A stretch of 64,000 bases of DNA from CATQHP01 sp965205595 (GTDB lineage: Bacteria > Acidobacteriota > Terriglobia > Bryobacterales > UBA6623). Numbering within the stretch: position 1 is the stretch's first letter; every line of letters starts with the position of its first letter. Positions 1 through 8,175 of the stretch are shown here, piece by piece. The DNA lies in NCBI GenBank assembly GCA_965205595.1, contig CBDBHI010000033.1:1-64000 (forward strand), read 5' to 3'. Position numbers and translations under genes: made by a program. Below the pieces are notes generated by a model. That model had not been told where the DNA came from, searched no databases, and saw only the letters and a program-made list of their open reading frames with translations.

Positions 1-531
1 TTCAACCTCAAGCCCCAATCCGAGCTATAATCCCTCCTGCCCACAGCTACCTTCGCCTGCCTCCTGCAGGCTCATCTTTCGATTGGAAAAGAGGCCAACG
101 GGCGCGGTCAATCGCATTACACCCGCGCCGGCGGATAAATAGGGCCGCAACCAATTGTCGCGGGGCCGCACGTACAGCAAAAGTTCCCCAAAGCCGGTGT
201 GAGACTGCGCGTGTGTTCTTACTTCGGACGAAGCCAATGCCCCACCCTGCTGCTCAAACTGGAAAAACTGGAGACGGTTGCGGTTATAAAAATAACTCCC
301 CTGAACGCTAACGAAGCGAGTCAGATGAGCCCCGCCGGCGGCTGCGGCGGCAATTCCGTTTTGAGGTTTGTAGCCCGCGACTCTCAGGTCGGCCGCTTGA
401 GGCGGAGTTGTCGACCCGTCGGCTGAAACATTTGAAATACCGAGCCCCGCGGTCAAAAAATGGCGCGGCTCGGCGGCCCCGGCGCGAGGCGCGACCAACA
501 AGATTCCTACCACTGCCCAAGTAAGCCGCAT
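1..531 (-). pseudogene. Outer-membrane beta-barrel protein, copy 1 (frameshifted, runs off the window)
   Basis: The visible reading frame runs from ATG at 531 to a TAG at 25-27. The N-terminus MRLTWAVVGILLVAPRAGAA is a signal peptide; alternating hydrophobic strands follow, ending in a strand with LRPYLSAGAG. It is a paralogue of the gene upstream: both share the order GSYFYNRN, GELLLYVRPR, RPYLSAGAG. In frame, the C-terminus degenerates into a Gly/Glu-rich tail. In the +1 frame, from about position 55, the strand reads VGRRDYSSDWGLRL, which aligns with the paralogue's next strand and stays open to the window edge. I infer a one-base frameshift between about 40 and 60. The ATG overlaps the paralogue's true stop (ATGA), so the two are co-transcribed. 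Function beyond outer-membrane barrel is unknown. Confidence 0.55.
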
Positions 532-1172
532 CAAAAGTGTCGAACGATTCCGAACACGTTCTGGAAACTTATCAGATTGCGGCTCCCCGCTGGATCGAGC
601 GCCCGACTGATAGGGTTCCCCCGAGCGATCGTCTCGTTGAATGCATACCGAAACGCCCAGCCGTTTCACGAAATGACGTCGACTCCGACGGAAAAGTGCA
701 GCGCCGGAAGATCATCAGAAAACCTTTCTGAGCGGGCGCTAATCGACCCGCCGCCGACACTAAGAAAGGGTCGAATCGAACGGCGTCGAGGGCAAACATA
801 GAAGAGAACCTCGCCAATCGCAGCGTGCAATCGCAATGTTTCTGTGAAACTTGTTTGCAAGCGCTCAGCGCCGCTTATCGCAACCGTATCGATCGTAAGG
901 CCGTTACGGTTCGTAATGTAGCTTCCCTGAAAGCTCAAGTAGTTATTGAGATGGCGGCCCGCAAAAAACTGAAATCCATGACCCAAATCCGACGCGTAGC
1001 TCGACGACGACGCGGCCTCGGACCCGATGTCGATGGTCGCATCAGGAGAGAGCGCGAACAATCCCACGGCGGCTCCCGTAAACCATCGCGGCAAGGCCTC
1101 TTGGGCAAGCGCGGGAGCGCTTATCGTGCCGACGACGACGCAGAGAGTTGCTAAGCTAGTGCTCTTCCCCAA
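531..1172 (-). pseudogene. Outer-membrane beta-barrel protein, copy 2 (internal TGA)
   Basis: The open frame starts at a TTG at 1172, with signal peptide LATLCVVVGTISAPALAQ, and stops at TGA 666-668 after 168 codons. Continuing in the same frame gives NGWAFRYAFNETIARGNPIS, then a strand ending in SFQNVFGIVRHF, before a second TGA at 531-533. This is a typical last barrel strand with a terminal Phe, and the second stop overlaps the next gene's ATG by one base. Position 666-668 is therefore probably a nonsense change in a 213-residue gene. It could be a real mutation or a base-call error. TGA is used as an ordinary stop elsewhere here (purM, for example), so recoding is unlikely. No ATG start is available; the 23 bp to the divergent reductase gene is very short. 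Confidence 0.6.
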
Positions 1173-1195
1173 CAGCCGATTATTGAAACATCCGC

Positions 1196-2128
1196 ATGGA
1201 ATATCGCAAGTTAGGCAACACGGATCTCAAAATTTCCGTCCTCGGTTACGGCGCATCTCCGCTCGGAAATGAATTTGAAAAAATCGACGTTTCCGAGGGT
1301 GATCGCGCTGTCCACATGGCGATCGACAATGGCGTGAATTTCTTTGATACGTCACCCTACTACGGGCGGACTCTTTCGGAAGAGCGCTTGGGTAATTTCC
1401 TAAGGAAAAAGCGCCACGACGTTATCCTCGCCACAAAATGCGGGCGCTACGACACCGACGAGTTTGATTTCTCAGCAGATCGCGTGCGTCGCAGTATCGA
1501 CGAGTCGCTGCGCCGGCTGCAGACCGACTACGTCGACATCCTTCAAATGCACGATATTGAGTTCGTCGATCGCGAGCAAGTGATCAACGAAGCGCTTCCG
1601 GTCGCGCGCGAAATGCAGAAGGCGGGCAAATGCCGCTATGTGGGCATCACCGGCCTGCCGCTGAAGATTCTGAAGGATGTCGCCGAGCGTGTGCCGGTCG
1701 ACAGCATTCTGTCCTACGCGCGCTACAACCTGATGGTCACCGACCTTGACGACGTGCTCCACCCATTTTGCCAAGACAGCGGCGTAGGGCTGATCAACGC
1801 CTCTCCGCTTCACCTGCGGGTTCTGACAGAGCGTGGAGCGCCGGAGTGGCACGCCGCCTCCGACGACGTCAAAGACGTCGGCAAAAGGGTGGCTTCACTG
1901 TGCCGCTCGGAAGGCATCGATGTTGCCGATGTAGCGTTGAAATTCTGCTTCGACTACCCCCACTATGCAAGCACCCTAGTGGGGATGTCGAAGACGAGGC
2001 ACGTAGCGAAGAACCTGGCTGTGTTTGATTTCGAGACGCCCCCCGATCTGTTGAAACGACTTGAGACCCTGATCGAACCCGTGAAGAACCAAATCTGGCC
2101 GACGGGCCTTCCTGAAAATCAAGACTAA
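1196..2128 (+). CDS. Aldo/keto reductase, L-fucose/L-galactose 1-dehydrogenase type
   Basis: A 310-residue cytosolic NAD(P)-dependent oxidoreductase of the aldo/keto reductase superfamily. The catalytic tetrad is visible as D51, Y56, K81 and H119 (motifs NFFDTSPYYG, ATKCGRY, LQMHDIEF). The wording around these motifs resembles the L-galactose dehydrogenase/aldose 1-dehydrogenase branch, which oxidises an L-sugar at C1 to the lactone. The next gene, 13 bp downstream, is a lactonase-type amidohydrolase, and a sulfatase follows, so I infer oxidation of L-fucose, L-galactose or a related sugar freed from a sulfated glycan. ATG at 1196 is chosen because MEYRKLGNTDLKIS is the canonical family N-terminus. 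The exact sugar cannot be told from sequence. Confidence 0.85.
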   Translation: MEYRKLGNTDLKISVLGYGASPLGNEFEKIDVSEGDRAVHMAIDNGVNFFDTSPYYGRTLSEERLGNFLRKKRHDVILATKCGRYDTDEFDFSADRVRRSIDESLRRLQTDYVDILQMHDIEFVDREQVINEALPVAREMQKAGKCRYVGITGLPLKILKDVAERVPVDSILSYARYNLMVTDLDDVLHPFCQDSGVGLINASPLHLRVLTERGAPEWHAASDDVKDVGKRVASLCRSEGIDVADVALKFCFDYPHYASTLVGMSKTRHVAKNLAVFDFETPPDLLKRLETLIEPVKNQIWPTGLPENQD

Positions 2129-2141
2129 GCGCCGAGCTGCC

Positions 2142-2969
2142 ATGAAGATTGACTCGCACCACCACTTTTGGAAGTACTCCAAGAAAGAGTACGGCTGGAT
2201 GAACGATCAGATGTCGCGCATTCGCCGGAATTTCTTGCCGCCGGACCTAAAAGTCGAAATCGATCAGGCCGGAATTGACGGAGTGGTATCGGTCCAGGCG
2301 CGACAGGCCATCGACGAAACGCGCTTTCTGTTGGGGCATGCCAACGAGAGCGAGTTCATCAAAGGGGTCGTTGGTTGGGTGCCTCTGATCGACCCGAAAG
2401 TCCGTGACGCGATGGCCGAATTTTCCGGCGCCGCGAAGCTCAAGGGCTACCGCCACGTACTGCACGACGAGGAGGACGACCGTTACATGTTGCGGGCGGA
2501 CTTCAACCTAGGAATCAAGGCCGTCACCGAAGCGAAGCTGGTCTACGATATTTTGATTTTCGAGAAACATCTGCCGCAGACGCTGCAGTTTGTCGATCGC
2601 CATCCAAACCAGGTATTTGTCGTTGATCACATTGCAAAGCCGCGCATCCGCGACGGCTACCTTTCGCCCTGGCAAAGCTTGCTTAATGAGCTGGCGCATC
2701 GCGAGAACGTCTACTGCAAGATATCCGGCATGGTCACTGAGGCTGATTGGAACAACTGGAGCGAGGCCGAGCTAAAGCCGTATCTCGACACCGTCGTCGA
2801 AGCCTTTGGGCCCAAACGTCTGATGTTCGGCTCGGACTGGCCCGTGTGCCTTGTGGCGGTGGAGTACGTCCGCTGGCACAAAATTGTCTCGGAGTATATT
2901 TCGTCGCTGAGCGAATTGGAACAAGCCCGCATCCTGGGCGACACAGCGGTCGAAGCCTATAAGCTGTAG
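2142..2969 (+). CDS. Amidohydrolase 2 family, probable L-fuconolactonase
   Basis: A 275-residue TIM-barrel metal-dependent hydrolase of the amidohydrolase 2 family (COG3618 type). The N-terminal metal motif is DSHHHFW (residues 4-10); further conserved blocks are VVDHIAKP in the middle and LMFGSDWPVC near the C-terminus, with the metal-binding Asp. Family members with these motifs open sugar lactones such as L-fuconolactone or L-rhamnonolactone. Its position directly after a C1 sugar dehydrogenase supports the second step, lactone to aldonic acid. No signal peptide, so cytoplasmic. The operon continues into a secreted sulfatase 24 bp downstream. Confidence 0.85.
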   Translation: MKIDSHHHFWKYSKKEYGWMNDQMSRIRRNFLPPDLKVEIDQAGIDGVVSVQARQAIDETRFLLGHANESEFIKGVVGWVPLIDPKVRDAMAEFSGAAKLKGYRHVLHDEEDDRYMLRADFNLGIKAVTEAKLVYDILIFEKHLPQTLQFVDRHPNQVFVVDHIAKPRIRDGYLSPWQSLLNELAHRENVYCKISGMVTEADWNNWSEAELKPYLDTVVEAFGPKRLMFGSDWPVCLVAVEYVRWHKIVSEYISSLSELEQARILGDTAVEAYKL

Positions 2970-2993
2970 AGCCGGTTACACCGAGGTGGATTG

Positions 2994-4607
2994 ATGAAAA
3001 ATATATTGCTCGTTGTCTCATTGCTCTCGTTGAGCGCTGGAACTCTCTGCGCGGCGCGCCCAAACATCGTTTACATGATGGCCGACGACCTCGGCATCGG
3101 CGACGTCAAGTGCTACGGCGGGGATCGCTGCCAAACGGAGACCCCGGCGATGGATTCGCTCGCCCGCGACGGGATGCTGTTTAGCGATGCGCATGCGGCC
3201 GCCTCGGTCTGCGTTCCGTCGCGCATCGCGATCATGACCGGCCGCTACGCTTGGCGCTACGAAACTCCCAAAGTAAACGGTGCCTGGGGCTTCCTGAACC
3301 CCCGTCTCAAGACCGATGCATTCACCGTCGGCCGCATGCTACAAGCAGCCGGTTATCACACCGGCTACGTCGGCAAGTGGCACTTGGGCACGTTGATGCA
3401 AACGAATGACGGTAAGAACCAGGGTCCAGAAAACGTCGACTACGATCGACCCTTGAAGATCGGCCCTAACGACTATGGATTCGACTTTAGCTTCATCCTG
3501 CCGGGTTCGCTCGACATGTATCCATACGTATTCGCACGTAACGGCCGCTTTCAGGGCAACGTCACGGCTCAAAAGGGTTGGAGCGCCTTCAACCGCGTCG
3601 GCCCTGCTGAGGAAGATTTTGAGGACTACAAAGTTCTCGATACCTTTGCCACTGAGGCCGAAGCTTTTTTGGGCCGTAACGCCAAAAATGCGAAGAATGG
3701 AAAACCGTTCTTTCTCTACGTCGCGCTAACGTCGCCACATACGCCGACCAGCCCGAGCAAGAAGTTTAAAGGCAAAAGCAAGCTCGGGCTCTACGGCGAT
3801 TTCGTCGCGGAGACCGACGACACGATGGGCCGAGTGCTGCGGGCACTAGACGAGAACGGTCTGGCTGAAAAGACTCTGGTATTTGCCACATCCGACCACG
3901 GAGCCGCCTCGTACGCCGGCAACATTCCCAAGGCCACCTCGGGGCAGATTCACGCTCTCGAGAAGAAGGGGCATTACTCGGGCGGCATCTATCGCGGTTA
4001 TAAGTTCACCTTATATGAGGGCGGGCTGCGAATTCCCCTGCTCGTTCGCTGGCCTGGGACGGTACAAGCCGGCTCGCGCTGTGACCGCATGGTTGGGCTC
4101 AATGACTTGGCGGCAACCATCGCCGATGTGGTCGATATCGATCTGGGGAACAATGCTCCAGATTCGAAAAGCTTTCTACCTCTACTCAAAGATTCGACTT
4201 CGACGTCAACCCGCACTACGATGGTGATGCAGTCACCGAGGGCGTTTGTAGTGCGCCACGACAAGTGGAAACTTGCGCTCACCCCCAGTAGCGGCTCACG
4301 CGGAATGTGGGGAACGAAGCCGGTACCCGAACAGGCCTGGGGAGACGCGCTTAAATCATTCGACGGAACGCCAACGGAGTCCGACCTACGACGCCCGCCG
4401 TTCGTACAGCTCTACGATTTAGAAAACGACATTCGTGAGACCAAGAACGTAGCAGCCGCCAACCCCGAGGTCGTAGCGCAAATCAGCGCCATTCTCGACA
4501 AACAAATCGCCGACGGCCGCAGCACGCCGGGGCCAAAATTAAAGAACGACGTTTCCACGGTCTCGGTGCACCGAAACGCGGGTGAATGGATAGAACAGTC
4601 GCCGTAG
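2994..4607 (+). CDS. Secreted arylsulfatase (S1 family)
   Basis: A 537-residue sulfatase removing sulfate esters from a carbohydrate, exported by signal peptide ILLVVSLLSLSAGTLCAA. Metal-binding D31-D32 lie in MMADDLGIGD. The formylglycine motif is C73-V-P-S-R77, so Cys73 would be converted to formylglycine. A later TSDHGA motif carries further metal ligands. ATG at 2994 is preferred over TTG at 2991 because GAGG at 2982-2985 lies about eight bases upstream of it. Third gene of a tight operon after a sugar dehydrogenase and a lactonase. I infer desulfation of a sulfated fucose- or galactose-containing glycan outside the cytoplasm, with the sugar then oxidised inside. Confidence 0.9.
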   Translation: MKNILLVVSLLSLSAGTLCAARPNIVYMMADDLGIGDVKCYGGDRCQTETPAMDSLARDGMLFSDAHAAASVCVPSRIAIMTGRYAWRYETPKVNGAWGFLNPRLKTDAFTVGRMLQAAGYHTGYVGKWHLGTLMQTNDGKNQGPENVDYDRPLKIGPNDYGFDFSFILPGSLDMYPYVFARNGRFQGNVTAQKGWSAFNRVGPAEEDFEDYKVLDTFATEAEAFLGRNAKNAKNGKPFFLYVALTSPHTPTSPSKKFKGKSKLGLYGDFVAETDDTMGRVLRALDENGLAEKTLVFATSDHGAASYAGNIPKATSGQIHALEKKGHYSGGIYRGYKFTLYEGGLRIPLLVRWPGTVQAGSRCDRMVGLNDLAATIADVVDIDLGNNAPDSKSFLPLLKDSTSTSTRTTMVMQSPRAFVVRHDKWKLALTPSSGSRGMWGTKPVPEQAWGDALKSFDGTPTESDLRRPPFVQLYDLENDIRETKNVAAANPEVVAQISAILDKQIADGRSTPGPKLKNDVSTVSVHRNAGEWIEQSP

Positions 4608-4619
4608 AGTCGACGCGTG

Positions 4620-5690
4620 CTAAGCCTGCGAACCCAACTGTTCCGCCTGGAAGTAAGCGGTGATCGGTCCAATCATTACGTCCAACTCACCTTCAAGCAC
4701 CGATGGCAATTGGTGCAGCTTCAGCCCAACGCGATGATCGGTGATACGCATCTCAGGGAAATTGTACGTACGAATCTTCTCCGAGCGATCGCCGGTTCGC
4801 ACCATCGAGCGGCGTTGATCAGCCTGTTCTGAATTGACCTTTTCCATCTCGACCTCGTAAAGTCGCGAGCGTAAAACCTGCATCGCCTTTTTGCGGTTTT
4901 TGATTTGTGACTTTTCGTCTTGGCAGGTAACGACCAAGCCAGTCGGCTCGTGCGTGATCCTCACCGCAGAGTAGGTGGTATTGACCGACTGCCCACCCGG
5001 CCCCGACGAACAGTAGGTGTCGACGCGTATATCGCTTTCCTGCACGTCGACATCAACCTCATCCGCCTGTGGCATCACGGCAACGGTAATCGCCGATGTA
5101 TGCACGCGGCCCTGAGTCTCGGTTTGCGGCACGCGCTGCACACGATGCACGCCGCTTTCGTACTTGAGTTTCGAATACACCCGCTTGCCGGTCACTAGCG
5201 CAATCACTTCCTTGAGGCCGCCCACTTCGGACTCACTCTGCGATGTAATCTCAACCTTCCAGCGTTGCGACTCGGCGTAACGGCAATACATCCGAAAAAT
5301 CTCGGCAGCGAAAAGTGTCGCCTCATCACCACCCGTACCAGCGCGGACCTCGAGCACGATGCCCTTTTCGTCGTTCGGATCCTTGGGCAGCATGAGGATG
5401 CGCATGCTTTCGGAAAGCTCGGCTTGGCTGGCTTCGATCGACGACATCTCATCCTGAGCCATCTCGACCACTTCCGGGTCGGAATCCTCGAGCATCAACT
5501 TAGCTTCGTCAAGCTGGTCGCCTAACGACTTCCAGTTCCGGAATTTTTCGACGACCTCACTGATATCCGAAAGCTGCTTGGCAATTTTCTGGTAGCGCTT
5601 TTGGTCCGACACAACCGCCGGGTCAGCCATCTGGGACGATAGCTCCTCGTAGCGCTCTTCAATTTCTTGTAACTTCGAAACCCACTGCAT
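4620..5690 (-). CDS. prfA: Peptide chain release factor 1
   Basis: A 356-residue class I release factor terminating translation at UAA and UAG. The universal GGQ motif, which acts at the peptidyl-transferase centre, is at residues 232-234 (SSGPGGQSVNTTYS). The codon-recognition tripeptide is P188-Q-T190, the RF1-type PxT in the expected place, not the SPF of RF2. ATG 5690 is supported by a perfect AGGAGG at 5699-5704, eight bases upstream; the frame extends to 5714 without a better start. A yqhQ-type gene lies upstream on the same strand, a common pairing. No prmC methyltransferase follows here; the gene converges on the sulfatase 12 bp away. Confidence 0.96.
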   Translation of the reverse strand: MQWVSKLQEIEERYEELSSQMADPAVVSDQKRYQKIAKQLSDISEVVEKFRNWKSLGDQLDEAKLMLEDSDPEVVEMAQDEMSSIEASQAELSESMRILMLPKDPNDEKGIVLEVRAGTGGDEATLFAAEIFRMYCRYAESQRWKVEITSQSESEVGGLKEVIALVTGKRVYSKLKYESGVHRVQRVPQTETQGRVHTSAITVAVMPQADEVDVDVQESDIRVDTYCSSGPGGQSVNTTYSAVRITHEPTGLVVTCQDEKSQIKNRKKAMQVLRSRLYEVEMEKVNSEQADQRRSMVRTGDRSEKIRTYNFPEMRITDHRVGLKLHQLPSVLEGELDVMIGPITAYFQAEQLGSQA

Positions 5691-5796
5691 GGCAAGAACC
5701 TCCTGGTGCACCAATTCCCAACTATCGACGGCACGGTAAGCCGGAACAGCTAACGGAATTGGTAGAAGGCGCCCATCTGGATTTCGCTATCTACTG

Positions 5797-6789
5797 TCAG
5801 GCTACTACGAGCTTGCCGCCCGTTTTTTCCTCGAGCGCCATGGCGTCCTGAAGCGCGCGAATAGAAATTTCTACCTGTGTGTCATCCGGCGACTGCGTCG
5901 TAATGCGCTGCAACCACAGCCCTGGGCGAACCAGGTTCTCAAAGAACCCACCCTGATGCTTTGCGGCAAACCGAATGATTTCGTAGCTTACGCCGGCGAT
6001 CACCGGAAGCAACGCCAGCCGCGAGAGAAACTTAAGCAGAAAGCCTTCATACGGAATGAACGCGTAGACCACGATGGCGACGACCATCACCACCATTAAG
6101 AAACTCGTGCCGCAACGCGGATGCCAGGTGACGAAGCTCTGCGCGTTCTCTACGTTCACGTCTTTTTTCGATTCGTAGTTAAACACGACTTTGTGCTCAG
6201 CACCGTGGTACTCGAAAACGCGGTGGATGTCCTTCATGCGAGAGATCGCGAATAGAAACGTCAAGAAGATCGCGAGCCGAATCACCCCCTCAACGACACT
6301 GAATCCAACCTGATTGTCGAGCGAGGGAACGTATGCCTGAATCTGTCCGGTAGCGACCAGCGGGACAAACTTGTACATGAATATAAAGAAGCCGATCGAG
6401 ACAGCTATATTTAGCGCCATCACCCAGCCGGGCAACTCTTTTTGTTCGACCTTCTCGCCGTCTTCGCCCTCCTCGTCCTCAACAGCGTGTTTGGCGGAAA
6501 AGTTTAGCGCCCTCATCCCCAGACCCATGGCTTGACCCAAAGTCCCACAGCCGCGAATGATCGGCAGCGCCCAAAACTTGCTGGTTTCCGATAAGCGCTT
6601 AGCCGGCCCCTCTTCCGTTACGATTGTGCCGTCGGGCTTGCGTACCGCGACGCAGTAGTTGTGAGGGGTGCGCATCATCACACCCTCCATCACCGCCTGA
6701 CCGCCGATTAGCGGGTCATCGCCGCTTTCCAGCACAGGCAGAAGTTGGCTATGGGCAATCAGTCGGGCAAGTTGGCGGAGTCTTCTCAT
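5797..6789 (-). CDS. DUF1385 family membrane protein (YqhQ type)
   Basis: About 330 residues. The N-terminal signature IGGQAVMEGVMMR is diagnostic of the DUF1385/YqhQ family, followed by membrane segments near GWVMALNIAVSIGFFIF and VVMVVAIVVYAFI and a further hydrophobic stretch. Between them lies the conserved block EYHGAEHKVVFNYE with WHPRCGTSFL, typical of the family. Function is unknown. Gene order with prfA is common in several phyla, so the two probably share a transcript. The start is uncertain: ATG 6789 (chosen) or GTG 6834, which lies only eight bases from the divergent gene. Neither has a convincing ribosome-binding site. Confidence 0.85.
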   Translation of the reverse strand: MRRLRQLARLIAHSQLLPVLESGDDPLIGGQAVMEGVMMRTPHNYCVAVRKPDGTIVTEEGPAKRLSETSKFWALPIIRGCGTLGQAMGLGMRALNFSAKHAVEDEEGEDGEKVEQKELPGWVMALNIAVSIGFFIFMYKFVPLVATGQIQAYVPSLDNQVGFSVVEGVIRLAIFLTFLFAISRMKDIHRVFEYHGAEHKVVFNYESKKDVNVENAQSFVTWHPRCGTSFLMVVMVVAIVVYAFIPYEGFLLKFLSRLALLPVIAGVSYEIIRFAAKHQGGFFENLVRPGLWLQRITTQSPDDTQVEISIRALQDAMALEEKTGGKLVVA

Positions 6790-6842
6790 GAGAGTATGTC
6801 GATTAGACGTGTATTGATTCAGTTTACGATACACTCGGTAGT

Positions 6843-7211
6843 ATGTTCCGCAAGGTCTGGCAGAAGCTCCGGCCGGCCATTTTTTGGAGCTACCGGCGCG
6901 GCTCCTGGCAATACGATCTGATCGTCGTAATCATACTGGCATTCATATTTCTGTCGCCTAGAGATATCTTTCTCGATCAGCCGCGCCCGCCAACCGTTCA
7001 AGAGATCGAATCGCTCCAAGACGACAACGGCACCTTGGTATTTTGGGTCGACCCCGATGTCGTCGAAAATTCGACACCCGAAGAAGTCGATGCCCGCCTT
7101 CATGACCTACTGAAACAGCGCAGCGGCAAGAATTTGCGCATCATCGACAAGAAACCAACAACCGACGCCGAGGGCGCCGTGCGTGCGTACTTGGTCTACG
7201 CCCAGCCGTAA
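6843..7211 (+). CDS. Small single-span membrane protein, unknown function
   Basis: A 122-residue protein with a basic N-terminus (RKVWQKLRP, SYRRGSWQYD) and one membrane segment (LIVVIILAFIFL, about residues 26-38), followed by a polar domain of about 80 residues ending LVYAQP. The C-terminal domain looks like a small alpha/beta fold (TLVFWVDPDVV, NLRIIDKK), but I do not recognise it. It precedes a LolA-like gene by 38 bp and is divergent from the yqhQ-type gene, so it may belong to an envelope-lipoprotein unit. Inferred topology: N-terminus in the cytoplasm, C-terminal domain in the periplasm. Confidence 0.75.
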   Translation: MFRKVWQKLRPAIFWSYRRGSWQYDLIVVIILAFIFLSPRDIFLDQPRPPTVQEIESLQDDNGTLVFWVDPDVVENSTPEEVDARLHDLLKQRSGKNLRIIDKKPTTDAEGAVRAYLVYAQP

Positions 7212-7249
7212 TCGCGGCCCGGCTTCCGCGCCAAACATTCATTCGAAAC

Positions 7250-7957
7250 GTGTTGTTACGTACCGCCGTCTTTTCTATTGTGAGGACTCTAGCGCTAGCT
7301 CTTCTGTTAACGGCGCCGCTACTGCCGGCCGCGCCTGCACTCGATACACTGCTCGCAAACATGGACACGGCCGCCGCCAAATGGACCGGCATGCGGTCAG
7401 ACGTCGTTTGGACCAAGTTCACGTCCCTTGTCGACGACAAGACAGTCGAATCCGGCAAGATCGTGGTCCGGCGGGCAAGCTCATCGCAAGTCGACATGCG
7501 GATCGAATTCACCGATCCGAATCATTATTTTCTGGCCGTGACTGACGCCAAGGTCGAGATATATAAACCCAAAACCGCAACAGTCGAGATCTACGACTTA
7601 AGCAAGTCGCGCGACAAACTGAAGCAGGCGCTGTTGCTCGGGTTTGGCACCGCCGGCAAGTTTCTACGCGAGAACTACGACGTCTCGGTTTCGGGTGAAG
7701 AAACCGTCGCTGGAGAAGACAGCGTCAAGCTCGAATTGCGCCCCAAGACAGATGAGATGGCGCGCAACTTTGAAAAGATTGAAATGTGGATAGCCAAGAA
7801 GACATGGCAGCCGGTTGAGCAGAAAGTCTACGAAACATCTCCCGGTGACTACCGGATCTATAGCTATACGGGGGTGGAAGTTAATCCCAAGTTCGCGGCT
7901 AGCGACTTCAAACTAAAACTCGCCCGGGGTACGAAAAAAGTCTTCCCGCAACGCTAG
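7250..7957 (+). CDS. LolA-like outer-membrane lipoprotein carrier protein
   Basis: A 235-residue secreted protein starting at GTG 7250, with signal peptide LALALLLTAPLLPAAPA. The body resembles the LolA/LolB half-barrel seen in COG2834 proteins: LLANMDTAAAKWTGM, then strands such as VDMRIEF, KVEIYKP and ATVEIYDL, and a C-terminal EMWIAKKTWQPVEQKV. Such proteins carry lipoproteins across the periplasm; that role is inferred from fold alone. The TAG stop at 7955-7957 is the first three bases of a 54-bp inverted-repeat element (see that entry), so the native stop was probably replaced when the element inserted. Confidence 0.75.
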   Translation: MLLRTAVFSIVRTLALALLLTAPLLPAAPALDTLLANMDTAAAKWTGMRSDVVWTKFTSLVDDKTVESGKIVVRRASSSQVDMRIEFTDPNHYFLAVTDAKVEIYKPKTATVEIYDLSKSRDKLKQALLLGFGTAGKFLRENYDVSVSGEETVAGEDSVKLELRPKTDEMARNFEKIEMWIAKKTWQPVEQKVYETSPGDYRIYSYTGVEVNPKFAASDFKLKLARGTKKVFPQR

Positions 7958-8008
7958 CCCGCCGATCTCACGCAGGTTCGCTCGCCATGTGGTGAGATGT
8001 GCGGAATA
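7955..8008. repeat. 54-bp inverted-repeat element at the LolA-like stop codon
   Basis: The left end TAGCCCGCcgatCTCAC resembles the terminal repeat of the 182-bp elements found elsewhere here. The right part (TTCGCTCGCCATGTGGTGAG, then atgtgcgg) is the reverse complement of the 182-bp element's left end with three or four changes. It looks like an internally deleted derivative. It aligns without gaps, about 35 of 54 positions, to a second 54-bp element at 43497-43550, and both start with the TAG stop of the gene to the left. Confidence 0.65.
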
Positions 8009-8045
8009 AACTGGTCTGAAAACGCGACCCCAAACCGGACCGACC

Positions 8046-8124
8046 GAGGCGTGGACGGAAGTCCACGCTTTCCCCTCGCTCGATAGGCAATTCGAACGAA
8101 AGCGTGGACTTCCGTCCACGCCTC
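8046..8124. repeat. Perfect 27-bp inverted repeat with 25-nt loop
   Basis: Arms 8046-8072 and 8098-8124 are exact reverse complements, with core GCGTGGACGGAAGTCCACGC. Each arm is itself a smaller palindrome (GTGGAC, four bases, GTCCAC), so four copies of the GTGGAC/GTCCAC half-site are present. It lies between the convergent LolA-like and HIT-like genes. Either a REP-type dispersed repeat or a strong bidirectional transcription barrier; there is no T-run directly after either arm. Confidence 0.85.
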
Positions 8125-8175
8125 CGTTTCTTGAGGCTGGGCAGTTTTGTTGACGTATTAGGGGCTAGCAGCCAG

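Noticed and set aside
666..668. TGA read as tryptophan or selenocysteine in the barrel gene
   Set aside because: Other genes here use TGA as a stop (purM, ABC ATPase), no SECIS-like hairpin was seen, and the protein is not of a selenoprotein type.
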